Shown here: piece after piece, positions 1 through 7,841 of the stretch
Layout of the letters: each line of letters opens with the position of its first letter
How positions within the stretch are numbered: position 1 is the first letter of the stretch
NCBI GenBank assembly: GCA_020352775.1
Contig: CP070684.1
Span: 520,421-573,942 of the forward strand
Source of the DNA: Candidatus Omnitrophota bacterium
Lineage (GTDB): Bacteria; Omnitrophota; Gorgyraeia; Duberdicusellales; 4484-171
Length of the DNA: 53,522 nucleotides
Direction: 5' to 3'
Program-made: the position numbers and the translations under genes
The notes under the pieces: generated by a model
The model's input: the letters and a program-made list of their open reading frames with translations, nothing else
What the model was told of the DNA's origin: nothing
The model's database searches: none

Positions 1-102
1 CATGGATTTGTGTATATGGTTGGTTTTGATATGTATTGCCGTCTTCTTAAAAAAGAGATAGAATATCTGCGCCAAGCATTTAAGATAGATATGGGGGGTT
101 GA
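1..102 (+). CDS. mfd: Transcription-repair coupling factor Mfd, extreme C-terminus (partial at window start)
   Basis: The frame is open from base 1 and ends at TGA (100-102), giving 33 residues that begin HGFVYMVGFDMYCRLL. This matches the conserved end of the Mfd helicase module, where family members read roughly EQHG followed by a VGF-YCRLL segment. Mfd removes RNA polymerase stalled at lesions and recruits UvrABC. Only this tail is visible, so the full gene presumably lies upstream. Bases 1-108 are nearly identical to 3378-3485, where a second mfd tail occurs, and every difference between the two is silent. I think this is the end of the working copy because its frame is open to the window edge, but that cannot be proven here. 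Confidence 0.75.
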   Translation, partial: HGFVYMVGFDMYCRLLKKEIEYLRQAFKIDMGG

Positions 103-108
103 GATGCG
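1..108 (+). repeat. Direct repeat copy 1 (mfd 3' end)
   Basis: This stretch matches 3378-3485 with 8 mismatches in 108 bases by direct comparison. Six are silent third-position changes in sense codons and two convert TGA to TAG. It marks the left edge of an inserted or duplicated segment. Confidence 0.9.
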
Positions 109-154
109 AAAGGTTTTGATGGCTACCCTTTTATTGGTCGAGAGCGAAAAGTAA
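104..154 (+). pseudogene. Possible remnant of a surA-like gene start
   Basis: Right after the first mfd tail, ATG at 104 opens a 16-codon frame, MRKVLMATLLLVESEK, then TAA. It occupies the place where the intact surA-like gene (MRKLLIITVL) follows the second mfd tail. The first ten residues are similar, and the end resembles the VES of residues 94-96 of that protein, as if the middle were deleted. The match is short. Another frame through the same bases is also open and reads GFDGYPFIGRERKVTPQL, so this could instead be a scrap of a different gene. Bases 155-184 show nothing else recognisable. Confidence 0.25.
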
Positions 155-184
155 CACCGCAGCTTACGCAATATTTGTTAAAAC

Positions 185-892
185 ATGAAATTATCTATTA
201 TTATTCCTACCTACAACGAACAGACTACCATAAAGCATCTTATTGACTATGTTCGATCAGCTAAATATCTTATTGAGTATGAAATTATTATTGTCGATGA
301 TGCATCTATCGATAGGACATATGAGAAAGAATTATTGATTAGACTGAAAAGCAAAGCAAAGAGCGGTAATGTCAGGCTTTTTAAAAACAGAATTAATCGT
401 GGAAAAGGTTTTTCTGTTAGAAAGGGAATTAGAAGGGCAAGCGGTGATATTATCATTGTTCAAGATGCCGACACAGAATATGATCCTCGTGAAATACCAA
501 GATTGATTAGCCCCATTATAGAGGGTAAAGCAGCGGTTGTATATGGAAGCAGATTTTTAAATAAAGTTCGTCCCAAAGAAATGGCCTTTCCTAATTGGGT
601 TGCCAATAAGATTTTAACATCTTTCACAAATTTTCTTTTTAAGATCAAACTAACTGATATGGAAACATGTTACAAGGCAATTAGGGCAGATATTGCTAAA
701 GATTTAAAACTGAAAGCCAATAGGTTTACGTTTGAGCCCGAAATAACAGCATTGCTTGCGAAAAGAAAAATAGAGATTAAAGAGATGCCAATATCTTATC
801 ATGGCCGATCCGCAAAAGAAGGCAAGAAAATAAAAGCGAAAGATTTTATTTTTGCAATCTTAGTATTATTATGGCAAAGAGTAATAAAATGA
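185..892 (+). CDS. Family 2 glycosyltransferase, dolichyl/polyprenyl-phosphate sugar synthase type
   Basis: This 235-residue GT-A enzyme resembles dolichol-phosphate mannose/glucose synthases, which move a sugar from a nucleotide donor to a polyprenyl phosphate on the cytoplasmic face. Visible motifs are IIPTYNE (6-12), VDDASIDRT (about 37-45), the metal-binding DAD in QDADTEYDP (about 93-101), and the late family block DMETCYKA with FTFEPEI. No C-terminal membrane helices are present apart from a hydrophobic tail near 221-231. The next gene encodes a GT39-like membrane protein, which by family logic would use the lipid-linked sugar as donor. The pair is AT-rich and lies between two mfd tails, which suggests a laterally acquired glycosylation module. 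Sugar and acceptor are unknown. Confidence 0.85.
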   Translation: MKLSIIIPTYNEQTTIKHLIDYVRSAKYLIEYEIIIVDDASIDRTYEKELLIRLKSKAKSGNVRLFKNRINRGKGFSVRKGIRRASGDIIIVQDADTEYDPREIPRLISPIIEGKAAVVYGSRFLNKVRPKEMAFPNWVANKILTSFTNFLFKIKLTDMETCYKAIRADIAKDLKLKANRFTFEPEITALLAKRKIEIKEMPISYHGRSAKEGKKIKAKDFIFAILVLLWQRVIK

Positions 893-957
893 TTGAAGCC
901 AAGAAAACCCAATTCAATGTCTGTAATAGCCGTTAAAAAAAGGAATCATATTTAGCT

Positions 958-3102
958 ATGAATATTGGGATACTAAAACATTTTTGGCAAATGACAGTTT
1001 TTGCTATAGTTCTAATGGGTCCAGTGCCTTTTTCTTTATTTTTTATCAATTTGGATAATTATGAGACGAAAAAATATAGTTTTGCCCATAATATATTAGT
1101 ACTATTGATAAGCTGGTTTGTAATACAAACAATTATGGCGCTTGTATTTGGGGTTATTGGTTTTCTTAATCTTATTAGCGTGGTTGTGTTCCAGTTTGTT
1201 ATCTTTCTCTTGGGCATTAAATGCTATAAGTCAACAGAGCAGTTTAAACCTAGATTTTTCGTAAGAGACATAGCGAAAGTAATATCTTCTTTAAATAGTA
1301 GCGAACTATTAATTTTAGCTTCATTTTTTGCAATATGCACTACTTTTTTGTGGCGAATTATTGCTGCACCGATTATTGAATATGATAGCTTAGCCTATCA
1401 TCTTCCAGCCATGGTGGAGTGGTACCAAACGAGTTTCGTCAGATTCGGACCACGTACCTTCCCGGGCAATTTTGAATTGATAAGCACTCTATTTCTGATG
1501 CCATTTGGAGAAGATTTGTTTGCAGCTTTTCCAAATTTAATATCCTGGTTTTTATTAGCTCTTTCTGTCTTTTGTCTAGCTATCGAGATAGGGGCAAAAA
1601 AAATTTATGCTTTGGCATCAAGTATTTTTGTATTGTTTACCCCTCGAATGATAGAAACCCTTGGTGGGGCACAGGTTGATATTTACTTTGCGGCACTTTT
1701 TATGGCCAGTTTATATTTTATATATCTATACAGCAAAGGAGGCTCTTACGTTCAGCTTGCATTATTCATTGTATGCCTGGCAATGCTTCTAGGCACAAAA
1801 ACAACTGGGTTGTTGTATGGTGCGTTGCTTGGATTTATTCTTTGCATTGCTGTTTTTCAAAGAATAATTAGGCGCCAAACTACAGTGCGGTATAGAAATG
1901 AATTAAAAAAATCGGTCATTATTTTTTTTATGATAGTTCTCTTTTGTTCCTTTTTTATGGCAGGATTCTGGTATGTTCTAAATTTAATCAAATATGGTAA
2001 TCCTTTAGGAATATATGAGATAAAGCTAGGTAATTTTGTGTTGTTTGCTGGCACAAGAAGCCTTGCGACTCTAAAAGCGACCTCACTTGCAAATCTTTTT
2101 AACCCTTTGGAGTTTTCTGATTGGGTAATGCTGTTTACGGGTGTAGGTAAGAATTTTCAGCTACCTTTTTTTATAATGAGTTTAGTTTTTATGGTTTCTT
2201 TTATAAAAAGCTTAGTTTTTTCTCGAAATCAGTCTTTGGAAAAAAAATTATTGCATCCAACGCTACTGCTTCTTTTTTTAAGCATTGGTTTAATATACTG
2301 GCATATACCGTGGAGCGGTGGTCCTGGTACTACATTAGGACCAGCGGGGTGGATAGGTCAGGAGTTAAGACTTTGTTTTCCTTTGTTGGGAATTTTGGGC
2401 GTTGCAGCAGCAATAAGCCTAGACAATCTAAAGGTAAATAATAAAATTATCACAATGACTGTTATAGTATTTGGTATTTTTGAGATTGCATATACAAACT
2501 TATGGCAGAGGGTTGCGTTTAAAGATGTTTTAAGGGGGAGGGGATTAAATCAAGCCGTAGGTGAATCCATTATATTTTTAATATTATTTGCTTTAGTAAC
2601 TGCATTGCTTTTTTGGTGGAGAAAAAAGATTGATATTGTTTTGAAAGCAAATTTGAGTTTGCACAGATTATCTAAACCAATATTATTATTTGTATTTCTT
2701 TTTTTCTTTTGTGGTATAACTTTCTCCTATATTGCGCGAGAGGTGAGAAATGTTCAAAGAAAAGATGCTTACGGTGGAATTTTAGAATTTATCGAATTAT
2801 ATACTGATAAGAACCGAGCTATCGGTACCATTTTTTCACATCGCCCATATCTATTGTATGGAAAAAATCTTGATAGGAAAGTATTACACGTGGATAGAAA
2901 AACAGAAAGTTTGTCTGAATGGTTGAATTTTTTAAATAGTCATAATGTGTCTTTTGTGGGGGCGGGTCCCCTTGTGGTCGAAAAAGAGAGAGAAGAAATG
3001 AGAAAAAGAGTTGTTTCGTGGCTGGAGGATAGAAATGGTGCGTTTATTCGAGTTTTTGGAGAAGATCCCGAAAAAGAATTGGTTTTATATAAAGTGAAGT
3101 AG
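958..3102 (+). CDS. Large polytopic membrane protein, GT39/ArnT-like glycosyltransferase candidate
   Basis: A 714-residue protein with about a dozen hydrophobic segments. After the N-terminal helices comes a loop with EYDSLAYHLP (about 140-149). An acidic residue in the first large periplasmic loop followed by YHLP is typical of GT-C enzymes of the PMT/ArnT type that use polyprenyl-phosphate sugars. The C-terminal 100 residues are a soluble tail. The upstream GT2 is a plausible supplier of the donor. Bases are strongly AT-rich with many TTT and ATA codons, unlike the genes after 3480. A weak AGGA (about 941-944) precedes the ATG. It could instead be an O-antigen or exopolysaccharide membrane protein; the GT-C assignment rests on topology and the one motif. 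Confidence 0.6.
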   Translation: MNIGILKHFWQMTVFAIVLMGPVPFSLFFINLDNYETKKYSFAHNILVLLISWFVIQTIMALVFGVIGFLNLISVVVFQFVIFLLGIKCYKSTEQFKPRFFVRDIAKVISSLNSSELLILASFFAICTTFLWRIIAAPIIEYDSLAYHLPAMVEWYQTSFVRFGPRTFPGNFELISTLFLMPFGEDLFAAFPNLISWFLLALSVFCLAIEIGAKKIYALASSIFVLFTPRMIETLGGAQVDIYFAALFMASLYFIYLYSKGGSYVQLALFIVCLAMLLGTKTTGLLYGALLGFILCIAVFQRIIRRQTTVRYRNELKKSVIIFFMIVLFCSFFMAGFWYVLNLIKYGNPLGIYEIKLGNFVLFAGTRSLATLKATSLANLFNPLEFSDWVMLFTGVGKNFQLPFFIMSLVFMVSFIKSLVFSRNQSLEKKLLHPTLLLLFLSIGLIYWHIPWSGGPGTTLGPAGWIGQELRLCFPLLGILGVAAAISLDNLKVNNKIITMTVIVFGIFEIAYTNLWQRVAFKDVLRGRGLNQAVGESIIFLILFALVTALLFWWRKKIDIVLKANLSLHRLSKPILLFVFLFFFCGITFSYIAREVRNVQRKDAYGGILEFIELYTDKNRAIGTIFSHRPYLLYGKNLDRKVLHVDRKTESLSEWLNFLNSHNVSFVGAGPLVVEKEREEMRKRVVSWLEDRNGAFIRVFGEDPEKELVLYKVK

Positions 3103-3254
3103 ATAATATAGGAATAAAAAATGATAAAAAGATACCGGTACAGCCCTAGTAATAACAAAGCGCGAAGAATTAAATCTTGGTGATTGTTTCGAAAGCATTA
3201 AGCGGGCAGATGGAATCGCGATGGTAGACGCTGATATATAGATAAAACAATTGA
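3103..3254 (+). other. Gene-free debris between the membrane protein and the second mfd tail
   Basis: No intact gene is visible. One frame (about 3141-3240) reads without stops as ALVITKREELNLGDCFESI and then a further segment ending VDADI before TAG, so it may be part of a decayed gene. I do not recognise the family. Several stops follow in all frames until the mfd-like frame opens at 3255. Confidence 0.4.
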
Positions 3255-3479
3255 AATAGCGAAGCAAAAAAGCGCTTAGAGCTGATTCAGGAGTTTTCAC
3301 ATCTGGGGGCAGGGTTTGAGGTGGCAATGAGTGATTTGGAATTGCGCGAAGCTGGTAATATTTTAGGTCATGAGCAGCATGGATTTGTGTATATGGTTGG
3401 TTTTGACATGTATTGTCGTCTTCTTAAAAAAGAGATAGAATATCTGCGCCAGGCTTTCAAGATAGATATGGGAGGTTAG
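3255..3479 (+). pseudogene. mfd: Duplicate 3' fragment of mfd
   Basis: After TGA at 3252-3254 a frame of about 74 codons runs to TAG at 3477-3479. It contains KRLELIQEFSHLGAGF, the motif LELREAGNILG and the tail HGFVYMVGFDMYCRLL. These are the conserved end of the Mfd helicase domain; the usual family form of the middle motif is DLE-RGAGN-LG, so Arg-Glu replaces the common Arg-Gly. There is no start codon or upstream helicase core, so it cannot make a working Mfd. It abuts the surA-like gene with one base between stop and ATG, which is probably the ancestral mfd-surA arrangement. The terminal 108 bases duplicate 1-108. Confidence 0.8.
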
Positions 3480-3485
3480 GATGCG
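3378..3485 (+). repeat. Direct repeat copy 2 (mfd 3' end plus start of the surA-like gene)
   Basis: Second copy of the repeat at 1-108, with 8 differences in 108 bases, all silent within mfd. It marks the right edge of the inserted or duplicated segment and runs into the first codons of the intact surA-like gene. Confidence 0.9.
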
Positions 3486-4365
3486 CAAACTCTTAATAAT
3501 CACGGTGTTATCGGCTATTACATTTGCAGTAAGTGGCGAAGAAATCACCAAGATTGCTGCCAAGGTCAATAATGAGGTGATAACCTCTAAAGACCTTGAT
3601 AATCATATCAGAGCGTTGTCTCGTCGTCTTTCCCAGGATAAGATGGATGCAAAGCTCGATTCTGAGGAATTCCGCGCGGAGATTTTGCAACGGCTCATTG
3701 AAGACAAGCTTATTCTTGATGTGGCTCGACAAGATAAAATCGAAGTTCCGCCGACCTGGGTCGAGAGCAAGGTCAATCAAATGATATTAACCTATCCTTC
3801 CCGCGAAGCATTTGAGTTTTCCCTTATTACCGAAGGGCTTAATCTTCCTTACATGAGAGAGAAACTTAAAGAGCAGTATCTTTTGCAGGAGGCGATAGAT
3901 AGATACGTAAAGAGAGAACTGCGCGTATCCCCCCAAGAAATAAGTCGTTATCACAAGGAACATAAAGACGAATTTACTTTCCCTCCAAAATACTCACTTT
4001 GGATTGCTAAATTAACAGACGATAAGGATTTCAACAAATTGATGAACGTAGTCAAAAGAGACGGAATTCAAGGTGCAAAAGAAACCTGGCCTGATCTTTT
4101 CATGGACTTAGAGTTGTACCAAAATCAGCTGCGCAAAGAACTGGCAGAAGCAGTTCTGGAAATAAAAGAAGGTAAATACATTGTAAAAGACATAGATGAG
4201 ACAATACATCTTATTTATTTAGATAAAATCACCCCTCCCAGATCCGTCTCGCTACGCGAGGCAAAAGAAGAAATAAAAGTAATATTAGAAAGTGAAAAAT
4301 TTAAAAAAAGATATAGCGAATGGGTTGAGAAATTAAGAGAGGCCGCAATAATAAAAGTCTATTAA
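3481..4365 (+). CDS. SurA-like periplasmic chaperone / peptidyl-prolyl isomerase family protein
   Basis: A 294-residue protein with a short signal peptide (MRKLLIITVLSAITFAVSG, cleavage near residue 19-20). The SurA N-terminal chaperone domain follows: KVNNEVITSKDLDNHI, then LIEDKLILDVARQ, and the helical segment up to YVKRELRVSPQEISRYHKEH. The C-terminal half sits where a parvulin domain would be, but I do not see a convincing parvulin signature. It is therefore better called a SurA-type chaperone with a degenerate or absent isomerase domain. The predicted role is escorting outer-membrane proteins through the periplasm. AGGTTAGG lies just before the ATG. pdxA starts 3 bases after the stop, and the surA-pdxA-ksgA order is also familiar from Gammaproteobacteria. 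Confidence 0.8.
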   Translation: MRKLLIITVLSAITFAVSGEEITKIAAKVNNEVITSKDLDNHIRALSRRLSQDKMDAKLDSEEFRAEILQRLIEDKLILDVARQDKIEVPPTWVESKVNQMILTYPSREAFEFSLITEGLNLPYMREKLKEQYLLQEAIDRYVKRELRVSPQEISRYHKEHKDEFTFPPKYSLWIAKLTDDKDFNKLMNVVKRDGIQGAKETWPDLFMDLELYQNQLRKELAEAVLEIKEGKYIVKDIDETIHLIYLDKITPPRSVSLREAKEEIKVILESEKFKKRYSEWVEKLREAAIIKVY

Positions 4366-4368
4366 CAA

Positions 4369-5298
4369 ATGGCTGTAAAAAAAATCGTTATCACTACAGG
4401 TGACCCTGCCGGTTGCGGTCCTCTTATCACATTAGATGCTTTGAATAGCCTAAAAGACGCTAACGCGGATTTTTTCGTGGTGGGGGATGAACGAATTCTA
4501 AAAAGATTTCCCATTTATACAAGGATAAAAAAAAGATTTTGCCTTATCGGTGCAAATAGTCCTTATGTGGACAAAATTAAATCCGGATATCCATCCCGCC
4601 TTTGCGGTCAGGCTGCTTTAAATTATTTGCGTACCGGCCTAAAAACTCTTAAAAAGGAAAAAATAAAGCGACTGGTTACTGCCCCGGTATCCAAAGAAGC
4701 AATACAGAAGGTCGTTTCAGGATTTAGCGGCCATACTGAATATTTAGCCGATTATTTTGGCGTAAAGAACTTTGAAATGATGATGGTCTCTCCTGAATTA
4801 AAAGTAGTCCTTGGGACGCGCCACATTCCTTTACGAAAAGTTTGTGCTTCAATACAAACTAAAAATATAATTAAAACCTTAAATCTAGTGCATAGTTCAC
4901 TTCTTAAAATGTTTAAGATTAAAAATCCAAAAATCGCACTAGTATCAATAAATCCCCATGCCGGAATAAACACTCATCTTGAGAAAGAGGAACGCATAAT
5001 GCTTGATACCCTTAAGAGGGTGAATGCCAAAATCTTTGGTCCATTTCCAGCAGATACGATTTTTATCGAGCAAAACCTAAAAAAATATGACTGTCTTGTT
5101 TGCTTCTATCATGACCAGGCTATGATACCGTTTAAGCTTCTTTCGATAAAAGAAGGGGTGAATCTCACCCTGGGTCTTCCGATTATTCGCACATCGCCTG
5201 CCCATGGCGTAGCATTTGATGTGATGAAGGCAGGCAAAAAACCTTTTTCATCCTCAATGGTTGCTGCTATCAGGCTAGCCTTAAAATTACAGGTATAA
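4369..5298 (+). CDS. pdxA: 4-hydroxythreonine-4-phosphate dehydrogenase
   Basis: This 309-residue NAD-dependent enzyme oxidises 4-phosphohydroxy-L-threonine in the DXP-dependent pathway to pyridoxal phosphate. Family motifs are clear: TTGDPAGCGP near the start, SGHTEYLADYFG with metal ligand His122, SINPHAGIN with His197, GPFPADTIF, and FYHDQAMIPFK with His248, ending in the substrate-binding TSPAHGVAFD. The length is slightly below the usual 320-340. The first motif has Cys where many members have Ile (GDPAGIGP). The gene follows surA by 3 bases and precedes rsmA by 9 bases, matching the classic surA-pdxA-ksgA operon. Confidence 0.95.
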   Translation: MAVKKIVITTGDPAGCGPLITLDALNSLKDANADFFVVGDERILKRFPIYTRIKKRFCLIGANSPYVDKIKSGYPSRLCGQAALNYLRTGLKTLKKEKIKRLVTAPVSKEAIQKVVSGFSGHTEYLADYFGVKNFEMMMVSPELKVVLGTRHIPLRKVCASIQTKNIIKTLNLVHSSLLKMFKIKNPKIALVSINPHAGINTHLEKEERIMLDTLKRVNAKIFGPFPADTIFIEQNLKKYDCLVCFYHDQAMIPFKLLSIKEGVNLTLGLPIIRTSPAHGVAFDVMKAGKKPFSSSMVAAIRLALKLQV

Positions 5299-5307
5299 GT
5301 TAAAAAG

Positions 5308-6087
5308 ATGAAGCTTTCAAAATCTTTCGGCCAAATATTTTTACATGATAAAAAATATGTTGGAAAAATTATCGATGCTCTTGAAATTGAAGGGGAAGTG
5401 GTAGTTGAAATCGGTCCCGGCAGCGGCATCATGACCGCAAAGCTTATTAAAAAAGCTAAAAAACTTCTTTGTATTGAATATGACCCGCGCTTTTATAAAC
5501 TCCTTAACCAGCGCTACAAAGGACACCCCATTGTTGAGATTATACGAGCTGATGTTTTGAAGTTTTCACTTTCTAAGTTTAAGAAAAAAGTAGTTGTTTT
5601 TGGAAATATTCCTTATCATATAAGCAACCGCTTAATACATTACCTTATTGAAAACAGAAAAAAAATTAAGCGCGTATATCTTACTCTTCAGAAAGAATTT
5701 GCCGATAAACTTAGCGCTTCGGCTTCAACCAAGGCCTTTAGTTTTTTAAGTTGTTATTTGCAATATTACGCAAGCGTGATGAAATTATTTGATATTCCGG
5801 CTGGGGCATTTTTGCCTAAGCCTAAAGTGGATTCTTCATTTGTGAAGATAGATTTCTACGAAAAACTCCCCTTTTTGGCTAAAAATGAAGATTTCCTTTT
5901 TAATCTTATGCGCAAAGCATTCATGAACCGCCGTAAAAAAATCACAAACTCCCTGCCAGCCTTAAAAGATAAGCGTATGTTTCTTAGCTCATTAGGTATA
6001 AGTCCAGAATCTCGCCCCCAGAATCTTTCTGTTTCGGATTTTGTTGGTTTGGCCAATAAGCTTTTGCAATTATCCCCTAAAAAATAA
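5308..6087 (+). CDS. rsmA: 16S rRNA dimethyladenosine methyltransferase RsmA/KsgA
   Basis: A 259-residue SAM-dependent enzyme that dimethylates the two adjacent adenosines near the 3' end of 16S rRNA during 30S assembly. It starts with the family signature KSFGQIFLHD, has the SAM-binding loop EIGPGSGIMT (34-43), an acidic residue after strand 2 (CIEYDPRF), and the catalytic NIPYHIS (from Asn100). The C-terminal helical domain contains FLPKPKVDSSF and the arginine-rich RKAFMNRRKKI. It is the third gene of the surA-pdxA-rsmA run. No strong ribosome binding site is visible; the ATG follows TAAAAAG. Confidence 0.95.
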   Translation: MKLSKSFGQIFLHDKKYVGKIIDALEIEGEVVVEIGPGSGIMTAKLIKKAKKLLCIEYDPRFYKLLNQRYKGHPIVEIIRADVLKFSLSKFKKKVVVFGNIPYHISNRLIHYLIENRKKIKRVYLTLQKEFADKLSASASTKAFSFLSCYLQYYASVMKLFDIPAGAFLPKPKVDSSFVKIDFYEKLPFLAKNEDFLFNLMRKAFMNRRKKITNSLPALKDKRMFLSSLGISPESRPQNLSVSDFVGLANKLLQLSPKK

Positions 6088-6129
6088 TAAAATCACGTTT
6101 AAGTCCCGCCAGTTTTAACTGAATAATCA

Positions 6130-6156
6130 TTGACTTTCTTAATGTTTTGTGATAAT
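6130..6156 (+). promoter_or_regulatory. Promoter of proC, likely leaderless
   Basis: TTGACT (6130-6135), 15-base spacer, GATAAT (6151-6156). The -10 ends 10 bases before the ATG at 6167, so the transcript would have almost no leader, and no Shine-Dalgarno is seen. Confidence 0.5.
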
Positions 6157-6166
6157 TTATGGCCTC

Positions 6167-6967
6167 ATGGCAAAAAAAGATAAAATCGGCATTATCGGGT
6201 TCGGAAATATGGGTAGCGCCATCGGGTTTGCCCTTAAGGCCAAAGGGTGGCAACTCTTTATCTATGAAAAAGATAAGAAAAAGATAAAGGATCTTAAAGG
6301 CTTTAAGGTTGCTTCCAGCGCCAAAGAGCTGATTGAGAGTGTTGAGATAGTAATTCTCGCCGTAAAACCCCAAGATACCCGTCAGTTCTTGCAAACAAAT
6401 AAAGATTATTTAAAAAGAAAAGGGAACTTATTGATTACCATTGTCGCTGGAATCCCCGCAAGATTATACGAAAAATACGTTAATAATATTCGCCTACTGC
6501 GTATAATGCCTAACTTGGCTGCAAAAGTAAAAGAATCTGTTTCTTTTATGGCCTGTGGCAGATTTTGTAAGAAAAAAGATTCAGGTGTGGGAAAGAGGAT
6601 TTTTTCTTTGGTAGGGGAAGTAATTGAAATTAAAGAAGATCTTTTAGACATGGTTACTGCAATAAGCGGTAGCGGCCCTGGCTATATTTTTTATTTTATG
6701 GATTATATATATCGGTCCGCGATAAAGTTAGGATTAAACCGCGAACAAGCACAAGAGATGGTGCTTCAGGTCTTTAAGGGGGCTACCAAGCTAGCCGCGA
6801 GTTCTCAGAAGGATTTTCATCTTTTAGTCCAGGAAGTGGCTTCGCCCCGTGGAACTACTGACGCAGCCCTTGATGTTTTTAATAATGCCAATCTGGGCGG
6901 AATTATCTATAAAGGTATCGATGCTGCCTATCGACGCGCCCGGGAAATTTCTCGCCTGTTTGTCTAG
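6167..6967 (+). CDS. proC: Pyrroline-5-carboxylate reductase
   Basis: NAD(P)H-dependent reduction of pyrroline-5-carboxylate to proline, the last step of proline synthesis. The Rossmann motif GIIGFGNMGSAI lies at the N-terminus. The C-terminal dimerisation and active-site domain has AISGSGPGYIFYFMD and the signature VASPRGTTDAALDVF. I chose the ATG at 6167 (266 residues, MAKKDKIGIIG) over an in-frame GTG at 6149, because the apparent -10 box overlaps the longer form and the Rossmann strand sits at the normal distance from 6167. mtnP follows after 12 bases with its own strong ribosome site. Confidence 0.93.
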   Translation: MAKKDKIGIIGFGNMGSAIGFALKAKGWQLFIYEKDKKKIKDLKGFKVASSAKELIESVEIVILAVKPQDTRQFLQTNKDYLKRKGNLLITIVAGIPARLYEKYVNNIRLLRIMPNLAAKVKESVSFMACGRFCKKKDSGVGKRIFSLVGEVIEIKEDLLDMVTAISGSGPGYIFYFMDYIYRSAIKLGLNREQAQEMVLQVFKGATKLAASSQKDFHLLVQEVASPRGTTDAALDVFNNANLGGIIYKGIDAAYRRAREISRLFV

Positions 6968-6979
6968 AGGAGGTAACCC

Positions 6980-7840
6980 ATGGAAAGAATTGGGATTATT
7001 GGTGGAAGCGGCTTGTATCAGCTAGAAGGCGTAAAGGTTAAAAAAGAAATCTCGCTTAATACCCCTTTTGGTGATCCTTCAGATAAGTTTATCCTTGTGG
7101 AGCTAGATGGAAGAGAAGTTGTATTTTTACCCCGGCACGGTAAAGCCCATAGCATAAGCCCCTCACGCATAAACTATCGTGCAAACATTTATGGCATGAA
7201 GAAGTTGAACGTAGGCTGGATAATTTCTGTTTCTGCCTGCGGGTCTTTGAAGGAAGAGCTTAAGCCTTTAGATTTTGTAATACCGACCCAGTTTGTGGAT
7301 CGCACCAATCAGGCGCGGGCCCATACTTTTTTTGATGAAGGCATCGTAGCTCATATCGGCTTTGCCCAGCCTATATGCACAGAATTGGCAAAAGTGGTAC
7401 AAAAGGCCGCAGAAGGTGTGGGAGTAACAGTTCATTACGGTGGTACTTATCTTAATATGGAAGGGCCTCAATTTTCTACTCTGGCAGAGTCCAATCTCTA
7501 CCGAAGCTGGGGCCTGGATATTATTGGGATGACCAATATGGCGGAAGCTCGCCTTGCACGCGAGGCTGAGATTTGCTATAGTAGTCTGGCTGCAGTCACT
7601 GATTATGATTGCTGGCATCAAACTGAAGAATCGGTCTCGGTAGATATTATTCTAGATAATCTAAGAAGAAATGTAGATAATGCCAAAAAAGTCATAAAGA
7701 GCGCGATTTCAGCAATCAGTAAAGCGCGTAGCTGCTCCTGCGAGAATGCTCTTAAATATGCAATTGTCACCCAAGCTCCTGCAATACCTAAAAAAGTAAA
7801 GCAAAAACTCGATATTATCATCGGCAAATACATCACATAA
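6980..7840 (+). CDS. mtnP: S-methyl-5'-thioadenosine phosphorylase (MTAP/PNP family)
   Basis: A 286-residue member of the trimeric MTAP/PNP family, which splits methylthioadenosine or purine nucleosides with phosphate. Motifs: GIIGGSGLY at the start, the phosphate-binding PRHGKAHSISPSRINYRANI, YLNMEGPQFSTLAES, and GMTNMAEARLAREAEICY followed by TDYDCW. Asp in TDYDCW fits adenine-type (MTA) specificity in this family. AGGAGG lies 8 bases before the ATG. The next gene, a PfkB kinase, begins 1 base after the stop, implying coupled expression and a nucleoside or sugar salvage role. Confidence 0.9.
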   Translation: MERIGIIGGSGLYQLEGVKVKKEISLNTPFGDPSDKFILVELDGREVVFLPRHGKAHSISPSRINYRANIYGMKKLNVGWIISVSACGSLKEELKPLDFVIPTQFVDRTNQARAHTFFDEGIVAHIGFAQPICTELAKVVQKAAEGVGVTVHYGGTYLNMEGPQFSTLAESNLYRSWGLDIIGMTNMAEARLAREAEICYSSLAAVTDYDCWHQTEESVSVDIILDNLRRNVDNAKKVIKSAISAISKARSCSCENALKYAIVTQAPAIPKKVKQKLDIIIGKYIT

Positions 7841-7841
7841 G

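Noticed and set aside
1-3485. Insertion sequence with the mfd repeats as its ends
   Set aside because: The repeats are direct, coding and 108 bases or longer. No transposase, terminal inverted repeat or short target duplication was seen.
6149-6967. Longer proC from GTG at 6149
   Set aside because: The extra residues overlap the promoter -10, and the Rossmann motif is correctly placed from ATG 6167.
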